A DNA stretch of 34,632 bases, from assembly GCA_015272155.1 (NCBI GenBank), contig JACYME010000024.1:1-34632 (forward strand), read 5' to 3'. The notes under the pieces were generated by a model that ran no database searches, had not been told where the DNA came from, and was given only the letters and a program-made list of their open reading frames with translations. Shown here one piece after another: positions 17,405 through 24,986 of the stretch; position 1 is the stretch's first letter, and every line of letters starts with the position of its first letter. A program made the position numbers and the translations under genes. The DNA is from Leptolyngbyaceae cyanobacterium T60_A2020_046. GTDB taxonomy: Bacteria; Cyanobacteriota; Cyanobacteriia; Phormidesmidales; Phormidesmidaceae.

Positions 17405-18579
17405 CGGCCCGACTCCACATCGATGGCAACATCCACTTGCAGATTGGTCAGCCCCGCGATCGCGGCACTTTGATCCACCCGGATGCGCACCTCCACCACC
17501 CGCGCATCGGCATTAGCGGCGGGGTCATCATCCAGCACATCGTTCTTGAAAATTTGCAGCCCGATTTGGTCAACGGTTCCCGTCAACGTCTCCTCAAAGG
17601 CTCCGTTGCGGCTGGTGATGGTGGCCGACTGACCAACCCGCACGAGCCCCACATCCGTTTCGTATACCTCCGCTACCACGTACATTTGGCTCGTGTCACC
17701 CAGAGCCAGCACCGGAGCTTCCGCACTCACCGCTTCTCCCGGCTCAACATAGCGCTGGAGAATCTGCCCCGCCCGAGGAGCCCGAATGATGGTCTGTGCC
17801 AGCCGTGCCTCTGCCAAGGCTAGGTTTTGAGCCGCAGACTCAACCTGCACCTGGGCTTGGGAAAGATCGAGATTGGCCGTTGCCGTACTCACTTGGGCCT
17901 GGGCATTGTCAAGGTTGGCCGATCGCGCGGCCATGAGTTCAAGCTTGCGGGCTTCGGCGCTGCGGACTTCTTCTTGCAGGCGATCGACGGTGGCCTGCTG
18001 GCGATCGCGCTCCTGCTCAGAAATCGCGCCATTGGCATAGAGCTGCTCAAAGCGTTGAAGATCGCCCTCGGCAATACCCAATTCTGCCCGTAGGCTGTTG
18101 ATCGTCTTTTCCTGTGCTTCGATCGCCGCCGCCTGGGGCGCAGCGATCTGCCCAACCCGAGTCCGCGCCTCTTGGATGGTGGCCTCTCCATAGCGAGTTT
18201 GGGCGGCGCGCAGGGCTTCAGCTTCGGCCAGTTGGCTGGCGGCATAGTCGCGCTCGGCCCGGCGCACTGCATACAGTTCCAAATAGGCTAGGATTTGCCC
18301 CGCTTCAACTTGGTCGCCCTCATCCACTAGGAGGCGCTCCAACCGTCCGCTTTCTGAGGGCACCACATTGATGACGCGACTCGCGGGCTCAACTCGCCCC
18401 AAGGCCACAACCTGCACCTGACGGGGTGGAGTGACAACGGTTTCTGCGGCTTCTTGGCGACGCGCTTCTCGCAGAGATTGGATCGCAAACCACGCTGCGC
18501 TACCGCCAACCAGCACCACCGCGATCGCAATCCACACTCCTCGATCTCGCAACGACACGCGCGGACGATTCGCAGCCAT
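17401..18579 (-). CDS. devB: DevB-family membrane fusion (periplasmic adaptor) protein
   Basis: This is the periplasmic adaptor linking the DevC permeases to an outer-membrane TolC-type channel. The 392-aa product has an N-terminal membrane anchor (about residues 14-33), a first lipoyl half (GRVEPASRVINV... GDQVEAGQ, about 60-100) and a long alpha-hairpin coiled coil rich in Glu, Gln, Ala and Arg (about 105-260). A second lipoyl half with IRAPRAGQIL follows, then beta-barrel and membrane-proximal domains (about 300-390). It is the first gene of the operon, with its promoter in the 192-bp divergent region shared with the TetR gene. It overlaps the next gene by 4 nt. The family is clear; the substrate is not. 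Confidence 0.93.
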   Translation of the reverse strand: MAANRPRVSLRDRGVWIAIAVVLVGGSAAWFAIQSLREARRQEAAETVVTPPRQVQVVALGRVEPASRVINVVPSESGRLERLLVDEGDQVEAGQILAYLELYAVRRAERDYAASQLAEAEALRAAQTRYGEATIQEARTRVGQIAAPQAAAIEAQEKTINSLRAELGIAEGDLQRFEQLYANGAISEQERDRQQATVDRLQEEVRSAEARKLELMAARSANLDNAQAQVSTATANLDLSQAQVQVESAAQNLALAEARLAQTIIRAPRAGQILQRYVEPGEAVSAEAPVLALGDTSQMYVVAEVYETDVGLVRVGQSATITSRNGAFEETLTGTVDQIGLQIFKNDVLDDDPAANADARVVEVRIRVDQSAAIAGLTNLQVDVAIDVESGR

Positions 18580-18639
18580 ACGGCAGAAGCCCCCAAGGCA
18601 TCACAAAATCAGTACTGTTCTGAAATCCATATGCCTTCA

Positions 18640-18668
18640 GGATAATTGCACTGCACCGTACAGTGCAA
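18640..18668 (-). promoter_or_regulatory. Predicted devB operon promoter
   Basis: Minus strand: TTGCAC (18668-18663), 17 nt, then TTATCC (18645-18640); TATCCT with 18-nt spacing is an alternative -10. The -35 lies inside the right arm of the 18645-18669 palindrome. Confidence 0.4.
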
Positions 18669-18669
18669 T
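18645..18669. promoter_or_regulatory. Candidate TetR operator, perfect 9-bp inverted repeat
   Basis: ATTGCACTG (18645-18653), 7 nt, then CAGTGCAAT (18661-18669). It lies between devB and the divergent tetR gene. Its two arms hold TTGCAC, a possible -35, on each strand, so a bound repressor would block both transcription directions. A TetR-family dimer is the natural candidate ligand; this is inference from position and symmetry. Confidence 0.7.
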
Positions 18670-18674
18670 AAGAT
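18646..18674 (+). promoter_or_regulatory. Predicted tetR promoter
   Basis: TTGCAC (18646-18651), 17 nt, TAAGAT (18669-18674). The hexamers are only moderately like consensus; the mirror arrangement with the devB promoter is the main support. Confidence 0.4.
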
Positions 18675-18689
18675 TTATATTTAAGCTAA

Positions 18690-18707
18690 CCCCCACAAAT
18701 GTGGGGG
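18690..18707. repeat. Inverted repeat in the tetR leader
   Basis: CCCCCACA, AA, TGTGGGGG: perfect 8-bp arms, downstream of the predicted tetR start site and upstream of its GTG codon. It could be an RNA hairpin in the tetR leader or a second protein site. Its stem resembles the CRISPR repeat stem, but the flanks do not. Confidence 0.6.
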
Positions 18708-18771
18708 CGTCCCATTCAAGGCCATCATGCAGAATCCTTTATCCTGAGGACACTTTGCTGATGGGTAGGCT

Positions 18772-19395
18772 GTGAAGATATCTGCCGATTCGCGATCGCC
18801 TGACAAAGCTGAAGCTATTTTGGCCGCGGCCACCGCCACCTTTTTGCAACATGGCTATGCCCACACCAGCATGGATCGCGTCGCCCTACAGGCGGGCGTT
18901 TCAAAACACACCATTTACAACCATTTTGGCGACAAGCGAGGCTTGTTTCGAGCCCTGATCGAGCACATGGTGCTCCGCCACTTTGCCCTCGAATTGACGG
19001 AGCCGCTCCCCCTTCACCTGCCGCCTGCTGTGGTGCTCAAAAACATCGCTCAAATTCTCCTGACACTGAAGGAAGACCCCGACTACATCGCCTTTTTGAG
19101 GCTCATGATTGCCGAATCAGAGAACTTCCCAGATCTCTCAGAACTCTATGCTCAAGAGGTCATGAAGTGCGGTCACGATTGGTTTGTGGCCTATGCCAAC
19201 GCCCATCCCCAAATTCACTTTACTCACCCGAGTCAGGTTGCTCACATCTTTTTTGGGGCGATCACGGCCCACATCATCGGGCAAGAAATTCTTGGTGCAA
19301 AGCGGGTCATTCCCATTGAGAGTGCAGGCTTCATTGACACGCTGATTGAGATGGTGACTACCCAAGGCCAGCATGACAAGTCATCACTCCCCTGA
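18772..19395 (+). CDS. TetR/AcrR-family transcriptional repressor
   Basis: The 207-aa protein has the TetR plan. An N-terminal DNA-binding domain (about residues 10-60) has the helix-turn-helix MDRVALQAGVSKHTIYNHF followed by GDKRGLFRALI. A helical ligand-binding and dimerisation domain makes up the rest, with the C-terminal pattern of the AcrR_C/YbjK-like group. The start is GTG at 18772; no ATG is available close by in frame. It diverges from devB, and the shared 192-bp region holds a perfect palindrome over both predicted promoters. It very likely represses itself and the dev export operon and is released by an exported or toxic ligand. The ligand cannot be inferred. Confidence 0.9.
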   Translation: MKISADSRSPDKAEAILAAATATFLQHGYAHTSMDRVALQAGVSKHTIYNHFGDKRGLFRALIEHMVLRHFALELTEPLPLHLPPAVVLKNIAQILLTLKEDPDYIAFLRLMIAESENFPDLSELYAQEVMKCGHDWFVAYANAHPQIHFTHPSQVAHIFFGAITAHIIGQEILGAKRVIPIESAGFIDTLIEMVTTQGQHDKSSLP

Positions 19396-19719
19396 CAGCC
19401 TGACGCACCTTTAGATCCCTTCCAAGGGGGCAAAATGGCCGCATTAAGGTCGAGCCTGCTGGTCAAGTCCTGGCTACGAAAGTGCCGATTTCAGGCAACA
19501 TCTGATACGCGGTTCACGTCCGTATCCCTACGGAGGCTACGGAGTCTTGCGTTTTGGCCCACCGATCTAGCTGATTTCGATCAAGATCAACTTAACCCCG
19601 ATGCTAATGCGCCAATTCTGTCTGGGCGTTTGTCGTGGGTCAGTGACAGCTTGGAAAGATTGGGCGATCTGGCGAAGATGGGGCCGCCATTTGTTCATTA
19701 ATGTCGAGGGGATTGAGTT
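19396..19719. other. 324-nt region without a convincing gene
   Basis: The frame open at 19435-19701 gives a peptide with no recognisable domain and is probably chance. A small hairpin TCCGTA-TCCC-TACGGA lies at 19519-19534, followed by a second CTACGGAG copy. GGGG just before GATTGAGTT serves as a possible ribosome site for the next gene. I see nothing else. Confidence 0.5.
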
Positions 19720-20748
19720 ATGGGGCACACGTCACGACGAATGGCGATCGCACTGAAAGGAAGCATCGCCGCCTTAGGGGCGATCGCAGGCATCAGCAGT
19801 ACCGTGGCGGGGCCAGCCCAAGCCTTCATCGTCACCCGCAACAATACCTTCGGTAATTTGCTGACCATTTTGTTAGGAGACACAACCGGGCTCAGTAATT
19901 TTGGGGGGCGCGTTGATGGGCATCGCGCGGCCTTTGGCATCTTTGAGGATGACCCATTTGGCTTGGGCTCGGGCATTGTGTTGAGCACGGGGCGCGTGGT
20001 TGATTTGCCGGGGCGCAATCGAGCCAGCAACTTATTTACTGACGGGGCAGATTTCAATACCGATCTCCCAGGATTTGATCGACCAAATCGAAATCTCTAT
20101 GACATCGCCCAATTGGAAATTAGTTTTGATGTTGATAACACCGTTGATCAACTCTTTTTTCAATACGTTTTTGGCTCCGAAGAATTTCTGGAGTATGCCG
20201 GGACGCGGTATAACGACTTTTTTACGCTGGAGCTGAATGGTCAAAACTTAGCTCTTTTGACTGATTCCGTGGGGGCGACGAATACCGTTGGCGTTAACAA
20301 CTTAGCGGCCAGTGAAAAAGGCCCCTTTAGTGCAGATTATATTGACTATCCCGCTGGGCCAAATACGAAAACTCGTCTCGACGGATTCACGCGGGCGTTG
20401 ACATTTACTGGGAATTTATCGCCGAACAGTCGCAACACTTTGAAGATTACGATCGCCGATGTTTCTGATCCTTACCTCGACTCTGCCGTTTTTCTCAAAG
20501 CCAAGACCTTTGGCACCGTTGAGATTGATCCCCCCGGCGACCCTGGCCCCAACCCGCCCCAACCCAAGCCCCCAAGCCCTGATCCTGACCCCGAAATTCC
20601 CCCGAACCCGTCGGTGGATGAGGGGGGCGATCGCGATCCCGTGCCGCCAACGTCCCTTGAGCCTACGCCAGTGCCCGAGCCCACAGCACTTTTAGGGATG
20701 GCGATCGCGGGGGGACTAGGAGCCCTGCTCCGCCGCTGTCGAGAGTAA
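19720..20748 (+). CDS. PEP-CTERM surface protein with choice-of-anchor L-like domain
   Basis: The 342-aa product has a signal peptide (cleavage likely after PAQA near residue 35) and a beta-rich extracellular domain. The domain has the choice-of-anchor L features GSGIVLSTG, FQYVFGSEEF and FKAKTF-type strands. A proline-rich linker (about 270-310) with PNPPQPKPPSPDPDP follows. The C-terminal sorting signal is VPEPTALLGMAIAGG, a hydrophobic helix and RRCRE. PEP-CTERM proteins are cut by exosortase and displayed or released at the cell surface, usually in organisms making exopolysaccharide. No exosortase gene is in the window. Single gene; the 3' end is 28 nt from the convergent L,D-transpeptidase gene. 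Confidence 0.88.
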   Translation: MGHTSRRMAIALKGSIAALGAIAGISSTVAGPAQAFIVTRNNTFGNLLTILLGDTTGLSNFGGRVDGHRAAFGIFEDDPFGLGSGIVLSTGRVVDLPGRNRASNLFTDGADFNTDLPGFDRPNRNLYDIAQLEISFDVDNTVDQLFFQYVFGSEEFLEYAGTRYNDFFTLELNGQNLALLTDSVGATNTVGVNNLAASEKGPFSADYIDYPAGPNTKTRLDGFTRALTFTGNLSPNSRNTLKITIADVSDPYLDSAVFLKAKTFGTVEIDPPGDPGPNPPQPKPPSPDPDPEIPPNPSVDEGGDRDPVPPTSLEPTPVPEPTALLGMAIAGGLGALLRRCRE

Positions 20749-20775
20749 CCGCACCCTCATCCCCGATTGGGATCG

Positions 20776-21348
20776 CTACTGAGGGCTGACGGTGATGGGC
20801 GTCCCGATGTTGAGTTGGTCAAACAAGAGCTGAATGTCTGCATTCCGCATCCGCACGCAGCCGTGGGACACCGCTTGGCCGATGAGTTCATCCTCGTAGG
20901 TGCCGTGGATGCCAATGTGGTATTCGCCCTGGGTGGCAAATCCAATCCAGCGAGATCCAAGGGGGTTTTGATCGCCGGAGCCAATGGCTTCCCCGGTGAT
21001 GGGGTGTTGCCACACCGGATCTCGCCGCATATCCATCACGACAAAATGACCGACCGGCGTCTCCCATTCGTCCTGCCCGATCGCGACGGGAAAGGTCTGG
21101 ACGCGGCGATCGCCCTCATAGAGTTCCAGTTGTCGCGTATTCAGGCGAATCACCAACCGCGTTTGTCTGACCATCGCGGCAATGGGTGATTTTTCAAGCA
21201 CGCTTTGCAGGCGCAAAATCCCAGAGGGCTGGAGTGAGGTTGCCACAAATTGCGATCGCAACATCTGCCATTCTGCGGCTATCAGCAGCCCTGCCGCACC
21301 AAAACACAGAATGACAACACATCGCCGAAGTGGAGCCTGAGTCAGCAT
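20776..21348 (-). CDS. L,D-transpeptidase (YkuD domain)
   Basis: The protein is 190 aa with an N-terminal membrane anchor (about residues 9-26) and a YkuD catalytic domain (about 60-188). The conserved HIGIHGT (His about 148) and SHGCVRMRN (catalytic Cys about 164) motifs are complete, as is the substrate-loop segment TPVGHFVV. These enzymes form 3-3 cross-links in peptidoglycan or attach proteins to it; the domain would face the periplasm. Length is typical for a minimal YkuD enzyme with an anchor. It reads toward the PEP-CTERM gene and ends 28 nt from it. ttcA lies upstream on the same strand 51 nt away. Confidence 0.9.
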   Translation of the reverse strand: MLTQAPLRRCVVILCFGAAGLLIAAEWQMLRSQFVATSLQPSGILRLQSVLEKSPIAAMVRQTRLVIRLNTRQLELYEGDRRVQTFPVAIGQDEWETPVGHFVVMDMRRDPVWQHPITGEAIGSGDQNPLGSRWIGFATQGEYHIGIHGTYEDELIGQAVSHGCVRMRNADIQLLFDQLNIGTPITVSPQ

Positions 21349-21399
21349 TTTTCAGCACATCTCCTTCATCGGTACGCGGCTGGTTTGCCGAGGTCAAGG

Positions 21400-22260
21400 T
21401 CAAAACAGACGATCGCTCGGAATCTCGTCAAAGTTTTCCTGGGGGGCCGCGATCGCCGGGCCGCGCAACGCCTCCAGGCCAGCAAAGTCGTAACAGTCTG
21501 CATCGGCCAAGTGTGAAGGGGCAACGTGCTGCAAACTCCTGAAAATGGTGTCAACACGCCCCGGAGATTCGCGCTCCCACGCCGCCAGCATCGCTTTAAT
21601 CTTCACCCGCTCTAGGTTTTCCTGGGAGCCGCAGAGATTGCAGGGAATAATCGGAAACTGTCGCTGGCGGGCATAGCGGGCGATCGCCTTTTCAGGACAG
21701 TAGGCCAGGGGGCGAATCACAATATGGCGGCGATCGTTGGTCAGCAGCTTGGGCGGCATGGCCTTGAGCTGTCCGCCGTGGAACAGATTGAGAAACAGTG
21801 TTTCAACGATATCGTCGCGGTGATGACCCAGGGCAATTTTGGTGGCCCCTTCCTCTGCCGCAACCCGATAGAGCACGCCCCGCCGTAGCCGCGAGCATAG
21901 GCTGCACAGGGTTTTCCCTTCGGGGATGACACGCTTCACCGTGCTGTAGGTGTCTTGCTCAACGATGCGATAGGGCACCCCCACAGATTCAAAATAGTCG
22001 GGCAACACGTGGGTTGGAAATCCTGGCTGTTTTTGATCTAGGTTGACGGCCAAGAGTTCAAACCGCACGGGGGCGCTGCGCTGGAGGCTCATCAGCAGAT
22101 CCAGGAGGGTGTAGGAATCTTTGCCGCCCGAGAGGCAAACCATGATTTTGTCGCCCTCTTGGATCATGTCGTAGTCTGCGATCGCCTTTCCAACCCAGGC
22201 ACGCAGCTTGGCTTGCAGCTTTTTGAACGTATTGGATGAAGCTGGGGAGGTTGTGATCAT
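21400..22260 (-). CDS. ttcA: tRNA 2-thiocytidine biosynthesis protein TtcA
   Basis: TtcA adds sulfur to cytidine 32 of certain tRNAs using ATP and an iron-sulfur cluster. Numbered from ATG at 22260, the 286-aa protein shows the PP-loop SGGKDS (44-49), a CxxC pair in CSLC (119, 122), GHHRDD and a further Cys pair in CNLC (207, 210). In TtcA three such cysteines ligate a [4Fe-4S] cluster. The open frame continues upstream to 22407, but those 49 residues look unlike the family. ATG at 22260 gives the normal length, so I start there. It is followed by the L,D-transpeptidase on the same strand; no functional link is evident. Confidence 0.92.
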   Translation of the reverse strand: MITTSPASSNTFKKLQAKLRAWVGKAIADYDMIQEGDKIMVCLSGGKDSYTLLDLLMSLQRSAPVRFELLAVNLDQKQPGFPTHVLPDYFESVGVPYRIVEQDTYSTVKRVIPEGKTLCSLCSRLRRGVLYRVAAEEGATKIALGHHRDDIVETLFLNLFHGGQLKAMPPKLLTNDRRHIVIRPLAYCPEKAIARYARQRQFPIIPCNLCGSQENLERVKIKAMLAAWERESPGRVDTIFRSLQHVAPSHLADADCYDFAGLEALRGPAIAAPQENFDEIPSDRLF

Positions 22261-22462
22261 GGGGTTGGCGACGGTGGCAAGATCCCACAGGACAGAATCG
22301 GGCAGCAAATGGAGCGCAAAAGTCCATTTTAGGGAGGCGGCTGGGCTTGACTCAAGGGCTGGTTTTGGGAAACGCAATGGGGCGCGATCGCGAAACGCCA
22401 GACGCACAATGATAGTCTGATAAAGTTGTGCAGACCATCATCTGTTCTTTTTTGGCCCGCCC

Positions 22463-23056
22463 ATGATTAATCCTGAGCTGCTGCAATCCCTCGTGTGGAT
22501 GGACTATCGCCTCGCTGTATTGTTCACCGTGGTGCTGCCGCTGATTTTGCTGGTGTGGGCCTTTGTGAAAAAGTCGGAAGGGCTGCAACTGCTACTCACC
22601 ATCTATTGGAAGGTGGCGAGCCTGCTGATGATTACGGTTTACCTGATGATCGGCGGGTTCAGCATTGGCTTTATTTCTGGGCTGATGGCGCGCATCTTGA
22701 TTCCCCTCAGCCTGTGGTTTTGGGAAGATCTGAACGAAGAAATTCGGGAGCAGCCCAACAGCCTGCTGCGGTTTTCCTTTGTGTCGTGGCGGTGGGCGGT
22801 GACGATCTACAACAGTATTGGCGCGATCGCGGTGGCGTTGTTCTTGCCCTGTGCCTTTTCGCGCGAGCAACTGTCGAGCGTGCAGTGCCAAACCTGGCTA
22901 GAGCCGCCGCTGCTCTATAAAGCCTACTTCCATGCCGATTACACCAACGGATTTTTGGGCTTCTTTGGCATTGTGGGGCTGATCATTTACATGGCGGCTT
23001 TGGGATACTTTGTGTTCGTCCGCTTGGGGCGTCAGGGGCGATCGGCCATCAACTAG
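22463..23056 (+). CDS. DUF3177-type conserved cyanobacterial membrane protein
   Basis: The 197-aa protein has about five hydrophobic helices (roughly residues 15-35, 45-75, 78-90, 110-130 and 160-185). It has short charged loops such as FWEDLNEEIREQPNSL, and SREQLSSVQCQTWLEPPLLYK between the last helices. I recognise it as resembling the DUF3177 family, found almost only in cyanobacteria and without assigned function. ATG at 22463 is the first start in frame. Its stop overlaps the beginning of an 11-bp tandem repeat that separates it from the next gene by 45 nt, so the two may be co-transcribed. Confidence 0.75.
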   Translation: MINPELLQSLVWMDYRLAVLFTVVLPLILLVWAFVKKSEGLQLLLTIYWKVASLLMITVYLMIGGFSIGFISGLMARILIPLSLWFWEDLNEEIREQPNSLLRFSFVSWRWAVTIYNSIGAIAVALFLPCAFSREQLSSVQCQTWLEPPLLYKAYFHADYTNGFLGFFGIVGLIIYMAALGYFVFVRLGRQGRSAIN

Positions 23057-23087
23057 TCCTGATTTAGTCCTGATTTAGTCCTGATTT
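23055..23087 (+). repeat. Three perfect tandem copies of an 11-bp unit
   Basis: AGTCCTGATTT occurs at 23055-23065, 23066-23076 and 23077-23087, between the stop of the DUF3177 gene and the start of the next gene. The copy number is the kind that changes by slippage and could alter spacing between two co-transcribed genes. Confidence 0.95.
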
Positions 23088-23101
23088 TGAATGATCGCAC
23101 C

Positions 23102-23404
23102 ATGTCAGATCTGCTTCCCATTCAACGCCTAGAACAGTACACCCTCAAGCATCCCCAGGAGGTGCTGTTGGTCAGCGCTGTAGTGGATGGCGAAGCAGAT
23201 GAGGTGGTGGTGTTTCGGGGCTTTTCCAGTTCCCTCATGCGCCCGACGGCCTTTGATCCTGAGGTGCCCGTGCTGCCTGAAACCGCTCAGATTATCGCGA
23301 TCGCGCGGCTCCAAGGCCCCTACACCCCCGACAACCCTCAATTTCTGGAACAGGGCTTAATCTGGGACGTCTTTGCTGAACGACTCACCGCCTTAGGACT
23401 CTGA
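23102..23404 (+). CDS. Small conserved protein of unknown function
   Basis: The 100-aa soluble protein starts at ATG 23102; an upstream TTG at 23087 would sit on the tandem repeat and is less likely. The sequence (LEQYTLKHPQEVLLVSAVVDGEADEVVVFRGF near the start, LQGPYTPDNPQFLEQGLIW near the end) looks like a compact, well-conserved fold. I believe similar proteins occur across cyanobacteria, but I cannot assign a function. It lies 45 nt after the DUF3177 gene on the same strand. Confidence 0.65.
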   Translation: MSDLLPIQRLEQYTLKHPQEVLLVSAVVDGEADEVVVFRGFSSSLMRPTAFDPEVPVLPETAQIIAIARLQGPYTPDNPQFLEQGLIWDVFAERLTALGL

Positions 23405-23535
23405 GGACGGCCCCAGTTGCGGCTGAAATCCGTCACACCATGCGGAAAACGCGCAGATGACTGTGGAAACCTGTGGAGTAGGGCGGTAATGGTGATACCC
23501 TTTGCCTGCCCAGACCTTCTCATGTGTGGATGTTT

Positions 23536-24666
23536 ATGACTGGTTTTTCTCCTTTGCGATCGCGGCGATTGGCCCGCCGCTGGCTGGCGCTAGCCCTCGC
23601 AGGCTGCTTGCTGGCCCTGGGTTTCTCCATAGAACCCAGCCGCGCCCAAACTTTGGTCAGCACGGGCGCATTTTGTGAAGCCAATTCCGATCCCATTCGG
23701 AATCCGCAACAGGGCCGCAGCTATGGCGACCCTCACATCAACACCTACGACGGTCTGCACTACAGCTTTCAGACCATTGGCGAATACATCCTCAGCAAAT
23801 CCCAGGATGGCAGCTTTGAGGTACAAGCCCGACAGGGGCGCGTTGCCAATAGCAACGCGCTGTCGCTGAATACCGCCGTGGCCATGAATGTGTGCGGTCA
23901 GCGAGTTGCCATCTACGTCAACAGCCCAAACACCAATGCCCTAGTTCGGGTCAATGGCCAGCCGATAACCATTACAGACGGCGCGATCGCGCTTGAGAAT
24001 GGCGGCGAAGTGCAGGAACTCAGAAACGGGAATTTTGCCGTGCTGTGGCCCAGTGGCGACCAAGTAAATCTCAACATAATTACCGTCGGGGGCGATCGCT
24101 TTTTGAACATCATGCCGATTTTGCGCTCCAGCCACGCCAACACCCTGACCGGACTCCTCGGCAACTTTAACGGCAACGCCAACGACGACCTGATGGGGCG
24201 AGATGGGCGCGTTGTCCCGGCGCAATCGACCTACAGCATCGCGACAACTGCGCTGGATCGCGTACTGCCCGCCGCGATTCCTGTTCGCCAGGTCGAAAAC
24301 GCCTACTTTGAGAACCTCTATCGACAATTTGGCGATAGCTGGCGGATTCGCCCAGAGGAATCGCTGTTTGACTATCGGACAGGGGAGTCTACGGAAACCT
24401 TCAGCGATCGCGCCTTTCCGCAGCAGTTTTTCACCCTCAACCAAGTTGCCCCAGCCCAGGTGGAATCCGCTTTGAACACCTGCCGCGACGCCAGGGTTGA
24501 AGAAGCCCTCCTCGACGGATGCGTCTTTGATGTGGCCGCAACGGGCGAAAATCGGTTTGTGAATGCGGCTGTAAATGCGATCGCCAATGCCGTTACCCGC
24601 CGAATTCGCGATCGGGCCATCGATGAACTTCGCGACCGGATTCCCATTCCGCGTTTCCCGTTCTAA
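23536..24666 (+). CDS. Secreted protein with von Willebrand factor type D-like domain
   Basis: The protein has an N-terminal signal peptide: RRLARR, then a hydrophobic core ALALAGCLLALGF, with cleavage near SRAQ. The following VWD-type domain spans about residues 60-220. Landmarks are YGDPHINTYDGLHYSFQTIGEYIL at its start and GLLGNFNGNANDDL at its end, the latter resembling the Ca2+-binding Gly-Asn loop of VWD domains. The last 150 residues have no domain I recognise but contain paired cysteines. Bacterial VWD proteins are secreted or outer-surface adhesive proteins; this role is inferred. Starts at GTG 23524, ATG 23530 and ATG 23536 are in frame; none has a clear ribosome site and I chose the last. 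Confidence 0.8.
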   Translation: MTGFSPLRSRRLARRWLALALAGCLLALGFSIEPSRAQTLVSTGAFCEANSDPIRNPQQGRSYGDPHINTYDGLHYSFQTIGEYILSKSQDGSFEVQARQGRVANSNALSLNTAVAMNVCGQRVAIYVNSPNTNALVRVNGQPITITDGAIALENGGEVQELRNGNFAVLWPSGDQVNLNIITVGGDRFLNIMPILRSSHANTLTGLLGNFNGNANDDLMGRDGRVVPAQSTYSIATTALDRVLPAAIPVRQVENAYFENLYRQFGDSWRIRPEESLFDYRTGESTETFSDRAFPQQFFTLNQVAPAQVESALNTCRDARVEEALLDGCVFDVAATGENRFVNAAVNAIANAVTRRIRDRAIDELRDRIPIPRFPF

Positions 24667-24725
24667 CCCCCTTCCCCCGACGCTGGAAATCCTCAAAGGT
24701 TGGGACAGAAATCCGGTTTCTCTAA

Positions 24726-24818
24726 ATGTTCTATGAAGGCTTTGACGGCCTTTCTTTGGAGGAGCGGGAGTCCTACAAACGCCTAAGTCGTCACCTCGTT
24801 GAGGCGCTATGTTCATAA
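24726..24818 (+). CDS. Possible 30-aa microprotein
   Basis: ATG to TAA encodes 30 residues, starting MFYEGFDGLSLEERE. The composition (charged, amphipathic, SLEERESYKRLSRHL) looks protein-like rather than random, and it may also be a remnant of a larger gene. There is no good ribosome site upstream and no way to check conservation here, so this is a weak call. Confidence 0.2.
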   Translation: MFYEGFDGLSLEERESYKRLSRHLVEALCS

Positions 24819-24948
24819 CCCAAAACCAATGCTTGATCGCAGTTGATAATCATCGTTGATGGAGTTTGGGTGAGGTCGCGATCGCGACTTTACGATGGGT
24901 AAACGGTGAGAAAAAATCTCGACACCCGAAACCAATTGGCTCGGGCGA

Positions 24949-24954
24949 TATAAT
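24949..24954 (+). promoter_or_regulatory. TATAAT -10 element upstream of argJ
   Basis: A perfect TATAAT, 32 nt before the argJ ATG. A matching -35 is not evident at 16-18 nt. Confidence 0.5.
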
Positions 24955-24986
24955 CAGGTTTCGGCGAGGGACAGGACAAAACGGGT

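Larger units (their letters stand above)
24667..24986. other. 320-nt intergenic region upstream of argJ
   Basis: It holds a short open frame at 24726-24818 (listed separately), an argJ-proximal -10 element at 24949-24954 and no RNA gene that I can recognise. A minus-strand frame that crosses this region is a shadow of the VWD gene. Confidence 0.5.

Noticed and set aside
14211-18579. Heterocyst differentiation cluster
   Set aside because: DevBCA-type exporters also occur in non-heterocystous cyanobacteria; no other heterocyst gene is present and the local regulator is of TetR type.
23941-24816. 291-aa minus-strand frame
   Set aside because: Shadow of the VWD-domain gene; its start lies in a region with no promoter or ribosome site.
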